A stretch of 64,000 nucleotides of DNA from Torreya grandis (lineage: Eukaryota; Streptophyta; Pinopsida; Cupressales; Taxaceae), in contig JARHVA010003636.1 in the NCBI GenBank assembly GCA_037957365.1, positions 449,001-513,000 on the forward strand, read 5' to 3'. The notes under the pieces were generated by a model. It did no database searches. It saw only the letters and a program-made list of their open reading frames with translations, and had not been told where the DNA came from. Both the position numbers and the translations under genes were made by a program. Shown here one piece after another: positions 43,838 to 55,869 of this stretch (the first letter of the stretch is position 1; every line of letters begins with the position of its first letter).

Positions 43838-45868
43838 CTGCAAGTAAAAACTTGTCCAGAATGACCAATTTAGAAAGGAACCTATGTACAAAGACAGTAC
43901 ATTGATTAATGTAAGAGAATACATCCACATCACGAGGTGGATGTTACAGATTCAAGTATGAAAACCTTCTCTGGATCATCTTATAATGAAAACAGTACTT
44001 GAGGTAATAAGAAAGAGTTTGCATTTGAAAAAGAGACCTCACATATGCAGAGTTTTAATCTTGTGTTATTGGGTTGCATTTCAAAAATAACCTAGGAAGA
44101 TATAGAGGAAATGTAGCATTCACATGCACAATTTAGTGCCCCGCCCAGCAGCACCCTTCATAGCAGCATACTTTGATGTCCTCTGCTTGTGTAAATGGCC
44201 ATCTATTTTCATTTGGTTGGATTATCTTATGGACTGTTATGATGCATGCTTATTGAGGCAGCTCGATAAGGCAGTAGCAACTGATATTTCAGGTTCAGAA
44301 ATCTGTTTTGAGATACTTTCAATAGTGTGTACTAGCATGAATTTTGGCATTTCATGTATGTAGTTTTTATAGCTTGCAAGCTCGCCAACTACATTACTTT
44401 AATATTCTACAACTCTCCAGGGTCGTAGCACCTTGTTTATTTGTTGATCATATCTATCACACATGTTTTACTTTGATCCCTCCTAAGGTCTGTGCAGGAT
44501 ATAGGAACCTATGTAAGACCACCTGAGTCCGGGGATACAGAATACAGATCCATAGGAAGGTGAATACGTCGACCAGCTGTCATGGGTGCACCGGGACCAT
44601 GTGACAATCTAATGACAAATCAACATCATTTGGAGCAGTGTGTGTTTCTAGAGCTTTTCAATGAGGTATAACATAATATCCTTTTCACAGTTTAAAAAAA
44701 CATTTTTGATATGTCTTATCCGCCAGGTTAATGGCATGACATACATAGGTGAGCTGCGACTCACCCATGTTTGATGACATTGAATGGTATCATTTCCTAC
44801 AACTATTTAGCACATGCCGAGGGAAAGCAAGGGCAACTTAAACACCTTGGGAACAAACAATTGTTTTGTTATATTTTTTAGATTGGGCATTTGAATTTCA
44901 AATTGGTAGCATTCCATTTTGAGGGTAGTACCTCCCCAATATCAGCATGGAAGAGCCTAGCAAACCAATTTTGATGCAAAAGACTTTTTACATGTGCCCA
45001 AACTCATAATACGAAAATTTCCTCACATTTGAGAGCATCATTCCATTTTTTAGACAAGAGACATGGTGGCAGCCATGGAAGCCTTTGTTGAGGCCTGGAA
45101 TGGGAAACCTGCACTCCCACGTGTGGTGGCAGCCCTTGAGAGTTAAAGATAGAGAGAAGGGGGAACAAATGACTATCATCCACCATGGCATTTCATTCTA
45201 CCATGCAATCACTTTTGGACCATTGAATTTCACATTTGGGAGAAGAGGGCAAAAAATTTAGCATTGGAGAGTAGTAGATTGCATGGGAAGGAGGCAAAAG
45301 CTATTCCCATTGAAGTGGAGCATTGCTGGAGGCACTAGAAGCTTCCCTCTTCTTGTATTTCCCCACCTACAGAAGCAACTTGAGGTAAGTTGGGTGCTGT
45401 CATATCTGTTTTTGTTGTTTCAAGAGTAAAGAGTGTCCTTCCCTCTCAAGATTTAAGAAAACCTGGAAATGAAAACTATGGTATGCAATATAGTAGTTAA
45501 TTTCTTTCTTTCCTAATTTCCTTGCATAATTTGTATGGATTATTTGATTTCATTACAACAGAAGTGGGTGTATGGAAAGGAGAAATGGGAGAGAATCAAG
45601 GTCAGAATGTCCTTGAATATTGCATGTTGAATAAGGATTTGGATGAATCATGAATGGAGAAACATGGCAGCCTTGTGTACATTTTAGGAAACTTGGAAAA
45701 CGATCCCCTTCATCCCTTTGGCCTTCTCACAAGAAGAGTAATTCCGTTCTTCTCTTTTAATACACAAGGATGAATGAAAATTGAGCTGTGTGGCTGTAAA
45801 TGCATGGTAACCCTATATGAGTCTAATAGACCTCGGAAAAAGGCTCCCCTCGTTAAATAATGATGTAA
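43838..45868. other. UREG upstream intron, no gene recognised
   Basis: Searched on the minus strand for the preceding UreG exon (ending in the first half of the P-loop, G-P-V-G-x-G) without success. Two 60-79-codon plus-strand frames at 44124-44526 have no domain. A segment at 45060-45180 is part of an unidentified repeat or unique DNA. Confidence 0.4.
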
Positions 45869-46343
45869 TGTTGCCAGTATGACAACTTGTCTTTTCAGAA
45901 GCAGTTAATATCATAAAGCCCATTATGTAGGAGTTAGAAGCATAAAGCCCATGATATAGGAGTTAGAAGAAATCTTTCCAAAGGAATTATAAAAATAAAT
46001 GCAGGAGTTACCAAGCATCTTAAGGTATAATAGGAGTTGAAGGAATATTGCTATAATAGGGGTGTTGCAAGTATATATAGAATCAGCTATCAAAAGGCCT
46101 TTACCTATAGAGAAAAGGTGTGCAGAGGGATCATATCCAGTGCATATGTAAAGAAGATTGTTCTTGGAGTAATACAGCAGTTATTTTCTCTCCTCCAAAG
46201 CTAGATTATCTTGGTGAATGGTATGAATGTCCTTTGCTTCTTTATTGTTCACTTAGTGTTCTTTTTACTCTCAATTTACTTTAAGATTTGAATACAGTAG
46301 TTGAGATAAAAAAGGTCTATTGATCTTGAGGATAAAATTCTCG
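45869..46343 (+). repeat. Probable 5' LTR of a plus-strand retroelement (475 bp)
   Basis: Starts TGTTGCCAGTATG and ends AAATTCTCG just before TGGTATCAAAGC at 46344, an initiator-Met-like primer site with one mismatch. It contains a TATA-like GTATATATAGAATC near 46070. The size and layout suggest a copia-type LTR. The interior is cut 40 bp later by another LTR (46384), and no second LTR was found. Confidence 0.55.
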
Positions 46344-46383
46344 TGGTATCAAAGCTTTAGTGCTTGAAAATCCTAAGGCATTT

Positions 46384-47874
46384 TGTAATGTCCCCAAATG
46401 GAACGATTTAACCAAAAAGGGGTTTCCACCAAAATCCACAATTTTCTGAATTCTGAATTTAGACAAATCAGCAAACCCTACCTGCTGTAATTGCACCTCC
46501 AAATTGAAAATTAACTCCAATTCACCTTGAAATAAACAAATAAATACCTTGTGAATTTGGCCACCAATGGCTCTTACTGCAATGCAGAAAGAACCTGAAA
46601 TGAATGTTTCAATCCTCCAAACCTTAGCACCACACTAGCTGAATTGAAGTCCTTTCTCACTTTAATTCATGCTCAAGCTTTCACAAATTGTAGACAAAAT
46701 CATGCAAAAATCATAGCAGTCATATCATCCATGAATCATCAACGGTTAGGGTTCCAAATTGATCAAACCTTAGTCCAATCCAATCGTCAATATTCAAAAA
46801 ATTATTGCAATAATTAAATCAAAACAAAACCCTTGCAAATCTGCCCTCAACAAGTATTATTTCCTATGAACAGCTGAAAACTTCAAAAATTCGTAACTCC
46901 CTCAATATTTGGAATTATGATACAAATAAGAGCTCAAACTGATCACAAAAATAATGACTATCAAATAAAAATAATTTCAGAATTTTTCTTCTATGGGAAG
47001 GTCATCAAAACTTGCCCTAAAATTTTAAAAACCCTAGTTTTCAGAATTTACTTCTTCAAACATCAAACCCTCAATCCCAATCAAGTTGCCACCCTTGAGA
47101 AATTAATATAAATAATAATCAGAATTATTATGCTCCAATTTGGACATCAAATTGTCCACCAAACCCTCTCAATAAGCACACAACACAAATCGTCATACTC
47201 TAGGGCAAGTAACAAATCCACCTTAGCAATAGGTGGCATCAAAAGACACCTTTTGTGGAATAATCAACTCCAAATCTGCAAATACTTCATTGGACATACA
47301 TCCCAATAACTTCTTCGAACATAAAAAAACAATATCAATTTTCAACATGATTTCAATTGTGATCTTCACCTTGTATTTGTACCTTCCAAAGGAGGGCGAA
47401 CCACCTTGGGGAGGTAAAATACTTCATAACCCTCTCTTGCCAACTTTTAGGATATCTTTTCCTTTTCTTTGCTTTAGCTCCCAAGCCAACATTCCTTTTC
47501 ATTTGAATTTAGGCTTTTTCGAATTAAATAAATAACTTCCCTCAATAAATTAGTAATTAAAATTATTTTTTGGCAAATTAAAGGATTATTTTATATTAAG
47601 TCCTTGCTTCAATAATTAATTAAATTGCTCTAATAATTTAAGTGATAAAAATCACTTTTGAAGCAATTTATTAATTATAGAACCCCTTAGAATAATCAGT
47701 AAAATTACCTTAATTTTTGAGATGTTTAAAACCATTTTTCCAATAATTCAAATAATTATCCAAAATAGTTCTATTTTAGTACTTAATTAAATTGTCTTAT
47801 ATTTTCGAATGATTAAAATCACTATTCAGGCAATTATATTAATTATTAAAATTATATGAAAAGGGAACATTACA
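46384..47874 (-). repeat. Chromovirus-type 3' LTR (1,491 bp)
   Basis: Runs TGTAATGTCCCC to GGGAACATTACA on the plus strand, with near-perfect terminal inverted repeats. It is followed by CCTCCCTTCCCAAATTTGC, the complement of the polypurine tract and chromodomain end (LLEGKQIWEGRTVM). So it is the 3' LTR of a minus-strand element related to those at 18068 and 37094. AT-rich inside, with repeated AATTATT-type runs at 47520-47850. No 5' LTR found. Confidence 0.82.
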
Positions 47875-48607
47875 GTCCTCCCTTCCCAAATTTGCTTGCC
47901 CTCAAGCAAATGCAAGTTCATATATCCAATTACCATGTCCAAGTGGCAAAACCTGTTGTAGTGCTCAAAAAGCCTTGCCCTTGTACCTATTAAGTGGAAT
48001 AACTTTTGCCAAGAAGCATAACATGACATTCCCCAATTGGATAATGAATGCCCTTCCACCTTGCCAACATGTCCCACAATGCAACCAAAATATGTCCTTG
48101 CTTCTCAAGAAAAGGTAGCCCTAAACGGAGCCATGAACCTGCTATTTCTATACTTTGGGGGCTGCTCCCAAGTGCTAGATGTGTCTTCATAGCCTTCCAA
48201 AGGCTCCACATGTTCCCAGTCAAACACCTCTTTTAATACAAAGAGGTGGATGAGGAAGCTTCTTTCCCTTATACCCTCCAAGGAAGTGATATGTGGCCAA
48301 AAGTTGAAATAAAAAACGTAATAGAATTTGATTACCTTGCTGTCCCGAGGGTAATGACCCACCAAATGCCATGCTATAACTCTCCAATCATGCAAAAAGA
48401 AATCATCTAGGTGACATCTCGTAAACTTACCATGATGTGAGGCCTCGAGGTAATATAACTCAATATATATGGGCCTCCTTGTGCGCACCATGTGCCCTTC
48501 CAAAGGCTGCCCCTTATCAACATTCTCATGCATGCATGTAACACTCCATAAGCTCATCAAGAATCCCCAAATGCTTATCAATGAGAGTTGTATCATTTTT
48601 GTGCATG
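47875..48607 (-). pseudogene. Element interior with 163-codon open frame, function unknown
   Basis: The minus-strand open frame 48105-48596 (163 codons) begins MIQLSLISIWGFLMSLWS and contains FFLHDWRVIAWHLVGHYPRD and VFDWEHVEPLEGYEDTSS. I do not recognise a domain. It leads, through another frame (47826-48077), to the chromodomain tail IWEGRTVM at the 3' LTR. It occupies the place where pol should be. It may be a non-autonomous element's own sequence or the product of recombination. Confidence 0.45.
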
Positions 48608-50152
48608 TGTAGACACTAGAAATCCGTACACTACGGCTCTAGATGTCGCATTAACCTTTAAACCACCCCTTGACCCCCTTTGGGTTAAATTATTTACCAA
48701 TTCTCCCATTATTAACCTCGGACCATCTAATCTCCTAACCACCAATCATTAGTGCAAATGGCTAACTTTAGCCATTTTGACCCCTTCTCCTTAACCGTCA
48801 GCGGTCGACCCTCGACTTGTTACAGTTGACCCTGACCACTGGTGGTTACTTAATGCAACCAAAAACTTTGCCTCGAGAGTGCATGCAATGTAATTGCAAC
48901 TTACTCATTGATCACCAATTGTGTAATTTTACCTTGTTGTTCGCATGATCAATGCATGTTAGACTCTTTGATAAATTGTTTGTTAAACTCTTCATTTCAA
49001 GGCTCCTTTGCCCTATATTAAGAAATGAGGAGGATTAGGTTCATCAAAAACCATCAAGGAGGATTGGGAAAAGAGATTCTGACTCCCAGGCAAATCTAGA
49101 AGCTTCCCAGAGCCAAACCAGAACCAGATGAAGACCAAGGAGGCACTCCAACATCTCAACATTGGGGATTCTAGGACTGTTACTCTGACATGTACCTCCA
49201 GATTCCCAAGTGGCTCCTTTTCAGCTTTAGGGTTCCTCCAGGCCATGAAGCACCAAAGCTAAGTATTTTGTATTGGTTTTTAGTTAAGTTGGTTTTAATA
49301 GCTTAAAACATGTACCTACTTTTAACCTCTCCCCACAACCTCTCTGGTGTTGGAGTTCTGCAACTCCAAACTCCATTCTCTCCACCAAGCACCCTCTGAC
49401 CACTCAACCATTTTGAATATCAAATTCCTAACCTGAACATCTTTGAGGCTCCCTCTGGTCTCCACAACCATTAACCCACCTCAAACAACCTACCAAAACC
49501 CTTCAGCAACTTACTCATAGTCTATTCTGCTTGAAATCAATACCCTGTCAAAATCTACAGGAACCGCCGACGGTCATACCTAACCCCCGACGGTTACCTC
49601 TTACCGCCGACAGTCACTGTGTAATCTTATTTCACCCACAACGGCAAAGCTTAAAACATCTTCCAACTTCAACCAAAAACCCTATTTCTTCATCCTTGTC
49701 ACAATACAGAGTTAAGAGCAACAACCTGACCATACCTAAACCACACCTTGACAGTTTAGCATTTCCTTTTAATGTTATTTTGTTAAAACAAGCATTCCTT
49801 TTGAAAAGTATTTACTTATTTTGATAGAATTCATTTATGTTATGCAATCTTTCTTATCAACATTTTTCATAACATTAACTTGTCTAAAAGGTGGATTGAT
49901 AGCCTCCAAGGAAGTCATGTACTTCTTGAATCTAGCTCACGCTAGGCAATCCACCCACCTACCTAACTAATCCACCATTTTCTAGTTTCTATCTTATCTA
50001 CAGATCATTCTCCCTACACAAAGAGAAGTATCAACAATTGTCTGGATCACGCACGCACAACCACATCCAGGTTCTACTTACTTCACCCTTCTTTCAAGTT
50101 TTACATATTTATAAACAGAAATAAAGCAAAATTTTAGTGAAACATTCTAGCA
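48608..50152 (+). repeat. Possible 5' LTR of another plus-strand element (~1.5 kb)
   Basis: Starts TGTAGACACTAGAAATCC and may end at ATTCTAGCA, just before CGCCCGATGGGATCC, a leader that resembles those after Ty3-type LTRs. It contains three near repeats of CCGACGGT (49567, 49587, 49608). No partner LTR or target duplication was found, so the boundaries are uncertain. Confidence 0.4.
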
Positions 50153-51460
50153 CGCCCGATGGGATCCTTGAGATCTCTTGGGTTCGTAGTTTGCATTTTA
50201 GGTGTTTTGCTTCTTATTTTATGCTCATTTAAATGAAATCAAAATTTCATTATGGTATAAATTTAACCTTCATACACTATTTGCTTGCATATTTTGCTCA
50301 CATAGCTTAAATTAATCAAGTCAATCAACCGCAGCCTCACTTCTTTGCACACACCAGACCAAACCACTTACATCTAATCAAAAATCAGACACTTGACATA
50401 AGGCTTGACTAGGATTTCACCACCACGCAGTAAACCTTCACCATTGGCTATCTTACTTGGACGTCATTACCAAGATGAGAAACCAAAACTCAGCTCTCTG
50501 GTTGAGTATAATCTCTAGCAATCGGTATATCTTGGCTAAGCACCCGACACCCTTATTGCTACGGTGTGTGAAGTGAAGGGGTAGGCCCCAATATCAAGCC
50601 ACGTACTGATTTTCAATACAAATTTTTGAGAGCCTAAACTACCTGAAACCATCCTTACATTTCTTATCTAGTACCGTTTTCAAAGCCAAAGTTGGGTCAC
50701 ATATTCTTTCTAACTTAAGGCATAAGCCACAAGAGCGACAAAAAGAACCTTAAGATTTAGAGTGCTTTAATGAGTGTTTTATCTTTGACTTTTTCTTGCC
50801 TTCTCTTTGTTTGAGTTGTGAGGAATCTAACCCCTTTGGTAACCTTTCTACCATCATGCCTTCATCGACCTCATCTCCATTGTCTTGTTCAATGGAGAGT
50901 CCTATATTTTCTCCAAGAGATCCTAACTTTGTTAGAATCTTGGAAGATGACCCTCTTGCCTTAGAGCATTACCCTGCATCTAGAGCCACTTATGCTTCCA
51001 ACCTTACCTACAATCCAACCTCACCTATGATCAACCCAACCTTACCTATAACCAACTCAACCTCAACCACAATCAACACAACCTCAACTATAACCAACCA
51101 ATAACCTTTCAACAACCATTTGATCATCACCTCAGCAAACCACCAACCTTTCAACCCCTATTTGACCCTTGTCATAACCCACCTCAACTATCTCAACCTT
51201 ACCAATCTTTCGGTTACTTACCCCAACTGTCATATCAACTACCCCAACCTCATCAAACTTTAGACTATCAACCTCAGACATAATATCAATTATTTAAACC
51301 CACTTTAGGGCAACCCTCTTTATCTCAAAACCAAGACTTGGTCTATCCCCATAGTCATCCAACCAACAACTATCAACCCATCTTACCTACCTTAGCTACC
51401 TTATCAACCTTATCAAATCAACCTGTTGTCAACCTAGAGTTGCACCTTGAATCAAAGACG
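50153..51460 (+). pseudogene. Leader and Asn/Pro/Gln-rich gag-like relic
   Basis: An open frame at 50796-51104 starts MPSLCLSCEESNPFGN and becomes a tandem (N/T)xPT-type repeat. In the next frame the same DNA reads NQHNLNYNQP and later LSQPYQSFGYLPQLSYQLPQ to about 51290. Such Q/P/Y-rich stretches occur in gag or gag-adjacent frames of some plant Ty3 elements, but I see no capsid or zinc knuckle. Cut at 51461 by family B-like sequence. Confidence 0.35.
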
Positions 51461-53486
51461 TGTTGAAATGGCTAATTTTCTCTCCAGTTGAAACAATGGA
51501 ATCTTCTCATGAGAGTGGATGCCTCAATGGTGAGAAGAACCTCTAGAGGACGCTGATACTTGTTAAATGTATCAATCAGGATCTCTACTCTTTGTTGCGG
51601 ACTACCACGAAAAAGGGAGAAAAAAACGTGAAAGAAAAATCCTACCTAATGACGGTGATACACCCAAATGTTGATCCACCCCACTTGGAACCTTTAACAC
51701 TGAAGAAACAAGGGAAAAAGAAGACTTTTGATTTCAATTGACCACTATGCATAAGTATTTCATGAGAAGCTTCGATCCAATGACAAAAACGTGAGGAAAA
51801 ACGATGGAGAGAGGTCTGATACAAGACATTTTGCAGCCACCTAACATCCACTTACAGCTTCAGCAAAAGACATTTAAAACATTGAACATGACCTGCATAA
51901 CATGATAAGCTAGCAACTAAGTACGAGTCAAAATTTGAGAAGGGAGAGAAATCTACCACGTATGCAAATTGTTGAATGAATGTACACTATGCCAACGCTT
52001 GAAATCTAAAAGTACAATCTTTCTATTGATTAAAGAGGTTACACAATTCATCAATGGCAGAGTCTGGTCTTACAAAGAGAGGGATCCATTTTACAAGGCT
52101 ACAAAGCCATTAATATAGAAAATTACAAAAAATCAAAAGATTGGCGTTGAAAAAAAGAGAGGGAGTAAACTCAAACCAACACAGCATTTACAAAAGTCTA
52201 TTTTCTTTTGCATGAAATTCCTTCAATTGAAAAAGAAGAAGACAACAAGCTTTGGATGCATGAAATCTACGAATAGATGTCTTGACTTGAAAACCAGTCA
52301 ACTCCAAAACAAGAGTAGTCAAATCCACTCAAACTGTTGGAACGTTTGAAAGTCTCCCCTTTGCATGAAATCAATGCAAATGCCAATTAAGAATTACATT
52401 TGAACCACCGGAACGTTTCAAGCTTTGAGACAAACGAGAGTGCATGCATGGAATTTCTGACTGTTTGAAACGTTCCACACTTTGTCCGTTCATCATGCAA
52501 GACAACTCTATTTTCAGAACTAAAGCATGCTTGTTTTCTTAAACATGTTCACTTCGTTGGAATCACTCACGTTAGTTTGTGCATGATTTTTGTTCATCCT
52601 GCCTTTGTCTTTATTTTGTGTTTGTCTTACTTCTTGTTCATGCTATTGATCATGCTCAATTCACTTAGTGTTTTCTCTGACTTTTCCCGTGTTTTGCTTT
52701 AATTCAGGTTTCGAGCTTTTATTTTGGTCGGGCCTTTGTGTTTATAGTTTCTTGTGCTTGGCATTTTCTTTTCTCTTTTTTGGCCTTTGCTTACGCTTTA
52801 GCCTTCGGGCTTTTGTTCCTTGCTTGTGGCCTATGGCATTCATTCGGCCTTCGGGCTTTTTGATCCATCTGAATTCCTTCAGACTTTTTGTCCGAAGGAA
52901 TTCGTTTCCTTTTGTGCCTTTGTTTTATTTCACTGTTCGGGCTTTTCCCCGAGTATATCCTCCGTCAAGGCTTTTATGAATTCCTTCGGACTTTTTGTCT
53001 GAAGGAATTCCTTCGGACAAAAAGTCCTAAGGAATTCATCTCCTTTGGCTATCCTTCCGTGAAGGGCAAGTGCCCTTCAGGAACTTTGTTTTTGTCCTTC
53101 GCTTTATGAAGGTGCCCTCTGCAAGGGCTTCCACTTCCCAAAAGTGCCCTTCGGGCTTTTTGATTTGGTCCTTTTAGTCACCTGGGTGCCTTCCGCAAGG
53201 GTAAGGTTCTTCCAGAAGTGCCCTTCGGAAGAATGGAAAAGGTCCTCTCGCCAACCAAGTGTCCTCCACAAGGGCTATTCATCCTCAAAAGTGTCTTTCA
53301 AAACTTTTAAAAGGGTCCTCTTCGTGCTTGAAGTGTCCCCCGCAAGGGCACATACCCTTCAGGGAAATTGTAAATGTCCCTACGCAACGCCTAGATGTCC
53401 TCCGCAAAGTCACTTCTCCTTAAAACATACTTTTCGGAAGAATTGTAAAGGCCACCTCGCTGCATAAGTGCCCCCTGTATGGGCAG
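51461..53486 (-). repeat. Family B-like LTR, divergent or truncated copy 3
   Basis: Starts TGTTGAAATGGC. It shares with other family B LTRs the TTCGGAC hairpins (52871-52903, 52979-53038), GCCTTCGGGCTTTT and the CCTCCGCAAGGGCA theme (53050-53480). The right end does not finish in CAACA and no target duplication is seen, so it is a divergent subfamily member or truncated. Open frames at 52668-53467 come from this repetitive composition. Confidence 0.55.
52979..53038. repeat. Double hairpin, TTCGGAC-TTTTT-GTCCGAA type
   Basis: GAATTCCTTCGGAC, TTTTT, then GTCTGAAGGAATTC forms an almost perfect 14-bp stem, followed at once by a second inverted copy (CTTCGGAC-AAAAA-GTCCTAAG). Single copies also occur at 52871-52903, 12441-12498, 56747-56770 and 56843-56871. 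Confidence 0.9.
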
Positions 53487-55486
53487 TTGCTTCATATTTT
53501 GTATGGTTTGAGTGACACGAAGGCTCCTTTATCTTCATCAATCAACATGATAGAAGGGTATTTTATGAGTATGAGAAAGAAGGATGAAAGGAACAATGAT
53601 AGGGCTATTATGAGATATCATGGACAACCATGTGCTTGCAAAAGAGAGGACATTGCAACACTATTAGGAAGTTTTCTTGGTTCTGATTTTTATCATGCAT
53701 ATGTTGGAAGAGATAGATTGAAGTCTAAATTTTATGGCTCAGAAAATTCTGAGGCATCTAGTCAACTCCAGGCCCTACATATTGTTAAGCACGAGATATA
53801 CTAAGAGGGCGGATGAATCAGTATATCATATATCTTTTAAACTTTTACTTAATCAAATTCCACTTAACCATACATTCAAGATATGCAATAAAACTGAAAT
53901 AATATGCACCACACAAGAGAGAGAGACACCAGATTTTTACGTGAAAAAAACTACAGAGAACAATCTCAAGTATATGAAAGAGTACCAACTCAAATTACAA
54001 AGTTCGCAAGCAGCAACCCATAAAAGCACCAACCCTTTGCCGAGCACCAACACAACTATTTGTGAGCACCAACCCTTCTTGTGTATAAAACACAACTATC
54101 TCTCAATGTTGCTTTCTCAACAAATGATAGAACTCTACAATATCTTTTTCTATTCTCTCTTCTTTTCTTATATAAAAAATTACAAACCATGCACTCTCTT
54201 GCATATTACAAATGGCTTCTCAATATTTTATTTATAGCTTTCCAAATAACCTTTGGCATTCACCTTTTGTGACCCTTCACTCCTCATGGAAAATGGAGTC
54301 AAACTTGCATGACCCTTTGAATCCTTGTATTTGAAAAGTCATATGGTGACCTTTCATAAGCAAATGTGTCATTTCCTCTTTTGTCTTTATCTTGGTGACC
54401 TTTCAAATTCCTTAAGGTGACTCTTATGGAAAAATGTGCCATACCCTCTTTTGTCTTCACTTAGTGACTCTTGGAATTCCTCAAGATGACTCTTCATGAG
54501 AAAATGCATCCCATTCTTTTTTTGTCTTTACACCGTGACTCTGACTTCTCCATGGGTGTCTTTTGACTTTTATGCAACCAAAAACATATTCATTAATATT
54601 AAATAAATATCAACATATTTTAGCCAAAATATGAACATTAAAAACACCTTTAGACAATAAATGCTATGGGACTTTTATTACTAATGCTAGACCTTTGACA
54701 TCAATGACAATATTTTCAACACATACAAGTGTAATATTGCCCTCTCGAAATATGTTTCGGTTCACAAGGAGAGTTCATGCATGGACAAATTTTGAAATCA
54801 ATTGCTCCCAAAATTATGAATTAACATGGTAGGTACAACAATATATAAAAAGGGATAAAATCTAGTATTGGGGGGGTTTGTTTGGTGATGCTTACATGTG
54901 TGAGGAAGCTAGTAATAGACAGCCAAGAGAAGGATATACATCTTACATAAGGGGATCCCTACCAATGGGTTTAGATGATTATGATATGCACTTGCAAGGT
55001 ATGATTTCCAATTTGGTTAAGCTTGTTTTCTCTCTACAAATGGAAGGACTACATTTTCAAAATGAAGAAGGATTGATATGGGATAAAGGAGGTCCTAGCA
55101 CACCTTGGAATGCACACTATGGGAGCACACCTCCTCTGGTGCTTCTCCATGAGATGAATTTAATTATGGGCAGCCTTGCTAACCATATTAATTTGGTTCA
55201 GTTTTGCAGCCCTAATCTTCTTCATACAAGGCATAAGTTCATGACGGTTTGTTGGGGAAGCATGGAATTAGAGAGCCCATTAAGGATCAGCTTGGTAATG
55301 ATCAAATTGAAATTTCTGAGTAGAGGCATGGCTGTGTTTTACTGTGACAGCCAACATATGTGCATGCACAATCTATGTGGGAAGGTTTCAACTCATAAGG
55401 GGATCTTGTGGATAAATTTGAAGCATGATAAAAGGTATGATAGCTACTATTTTGAGTTGCATGACACATTGAGTTCTTTTGAGTAG
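53487..55486 (+). pseudogene. Unrecognised ~350-codon coding relic split by a solo LTR
   Basis: Two plus-strand open frames, 53487-53804 and 54878-55486 (202 codons), belong to one frame once the 939-bp solo LTR and one target copy are removed: 944 bp out and the phase is kept. About 350 codons then remain with only two stops (both TAG, shortly after the LTR). The first part has IMRYHGQPCACKREDIATLL and FLGSDFYHAYVGRDRLKSKF. The second has GYTSYIRGSLPMGLDDYDMH, VFSLQMEGLHFQNEEGLIWD and CGKVSTHKGILWINLKHDKR. I do not recognise the family. It could be an element ORF or a host gene relic. Confidence 0.55.
53783..54721. mobile_element. Solo LTR (939 bp) with CATAT/CATAC duplication
   Basis: Starts TGTTAAGCACGAGATA and ends AATATTTTCAACA. 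Flanks CATAT (53778-53782) and CATAC (54722-54726) match at four of five bases. No coding content of its own, since the 167-codon open frame at 53734-54237 is accidental. The family is different from A-type chromoviruses and family B. Confidence 0.85.
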
Positions 55487-55869
55487 CATATTAGGTACAA
55501 GTATGGCAAGGTAAGAAGTTTTGATGGCATCCCACAGATCATGGGAAGAGGAGAGAATGCAAGTATTAATATTGAATCTTGTCATCATGAAGAATCAGAA
55601 TTAGACATGTACTTACAGTAGTATCATGGAGGAAAGATTGATTTTTGGGGGACATTTTGTGGGGTGAATATTTTGTCGACCAGCTAACTGGTGAGCAAAA
55701 TAGTTCCTATCACCACAGCATAGGGAGATTGGTCGTCCAAGTGTGCAGTTTTACTACATCAACAAGGGACAAATCTCTCCTCTCATCAAGAGGAGGTTCC
55801 CTATTAAATATACGAATGCTATATACTATATAAATAAACAAAAAATAACACACAGGGGTAGGATAACCC

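Noticed and set aside
44520..44640. GC-richer stretch with GGGTGCACCGGGACC as a possible exon
   Set aside because: Plus-strand frames are short, no splice sites fit, and it does not match UreG or any family I know.
53734..54237. 167-codon open frame on the plus strand
   Set aside because: Most of it lies in the solo LTR at 53783-54721 and it starts in a different frame from the surrounding coding relic. No domain.
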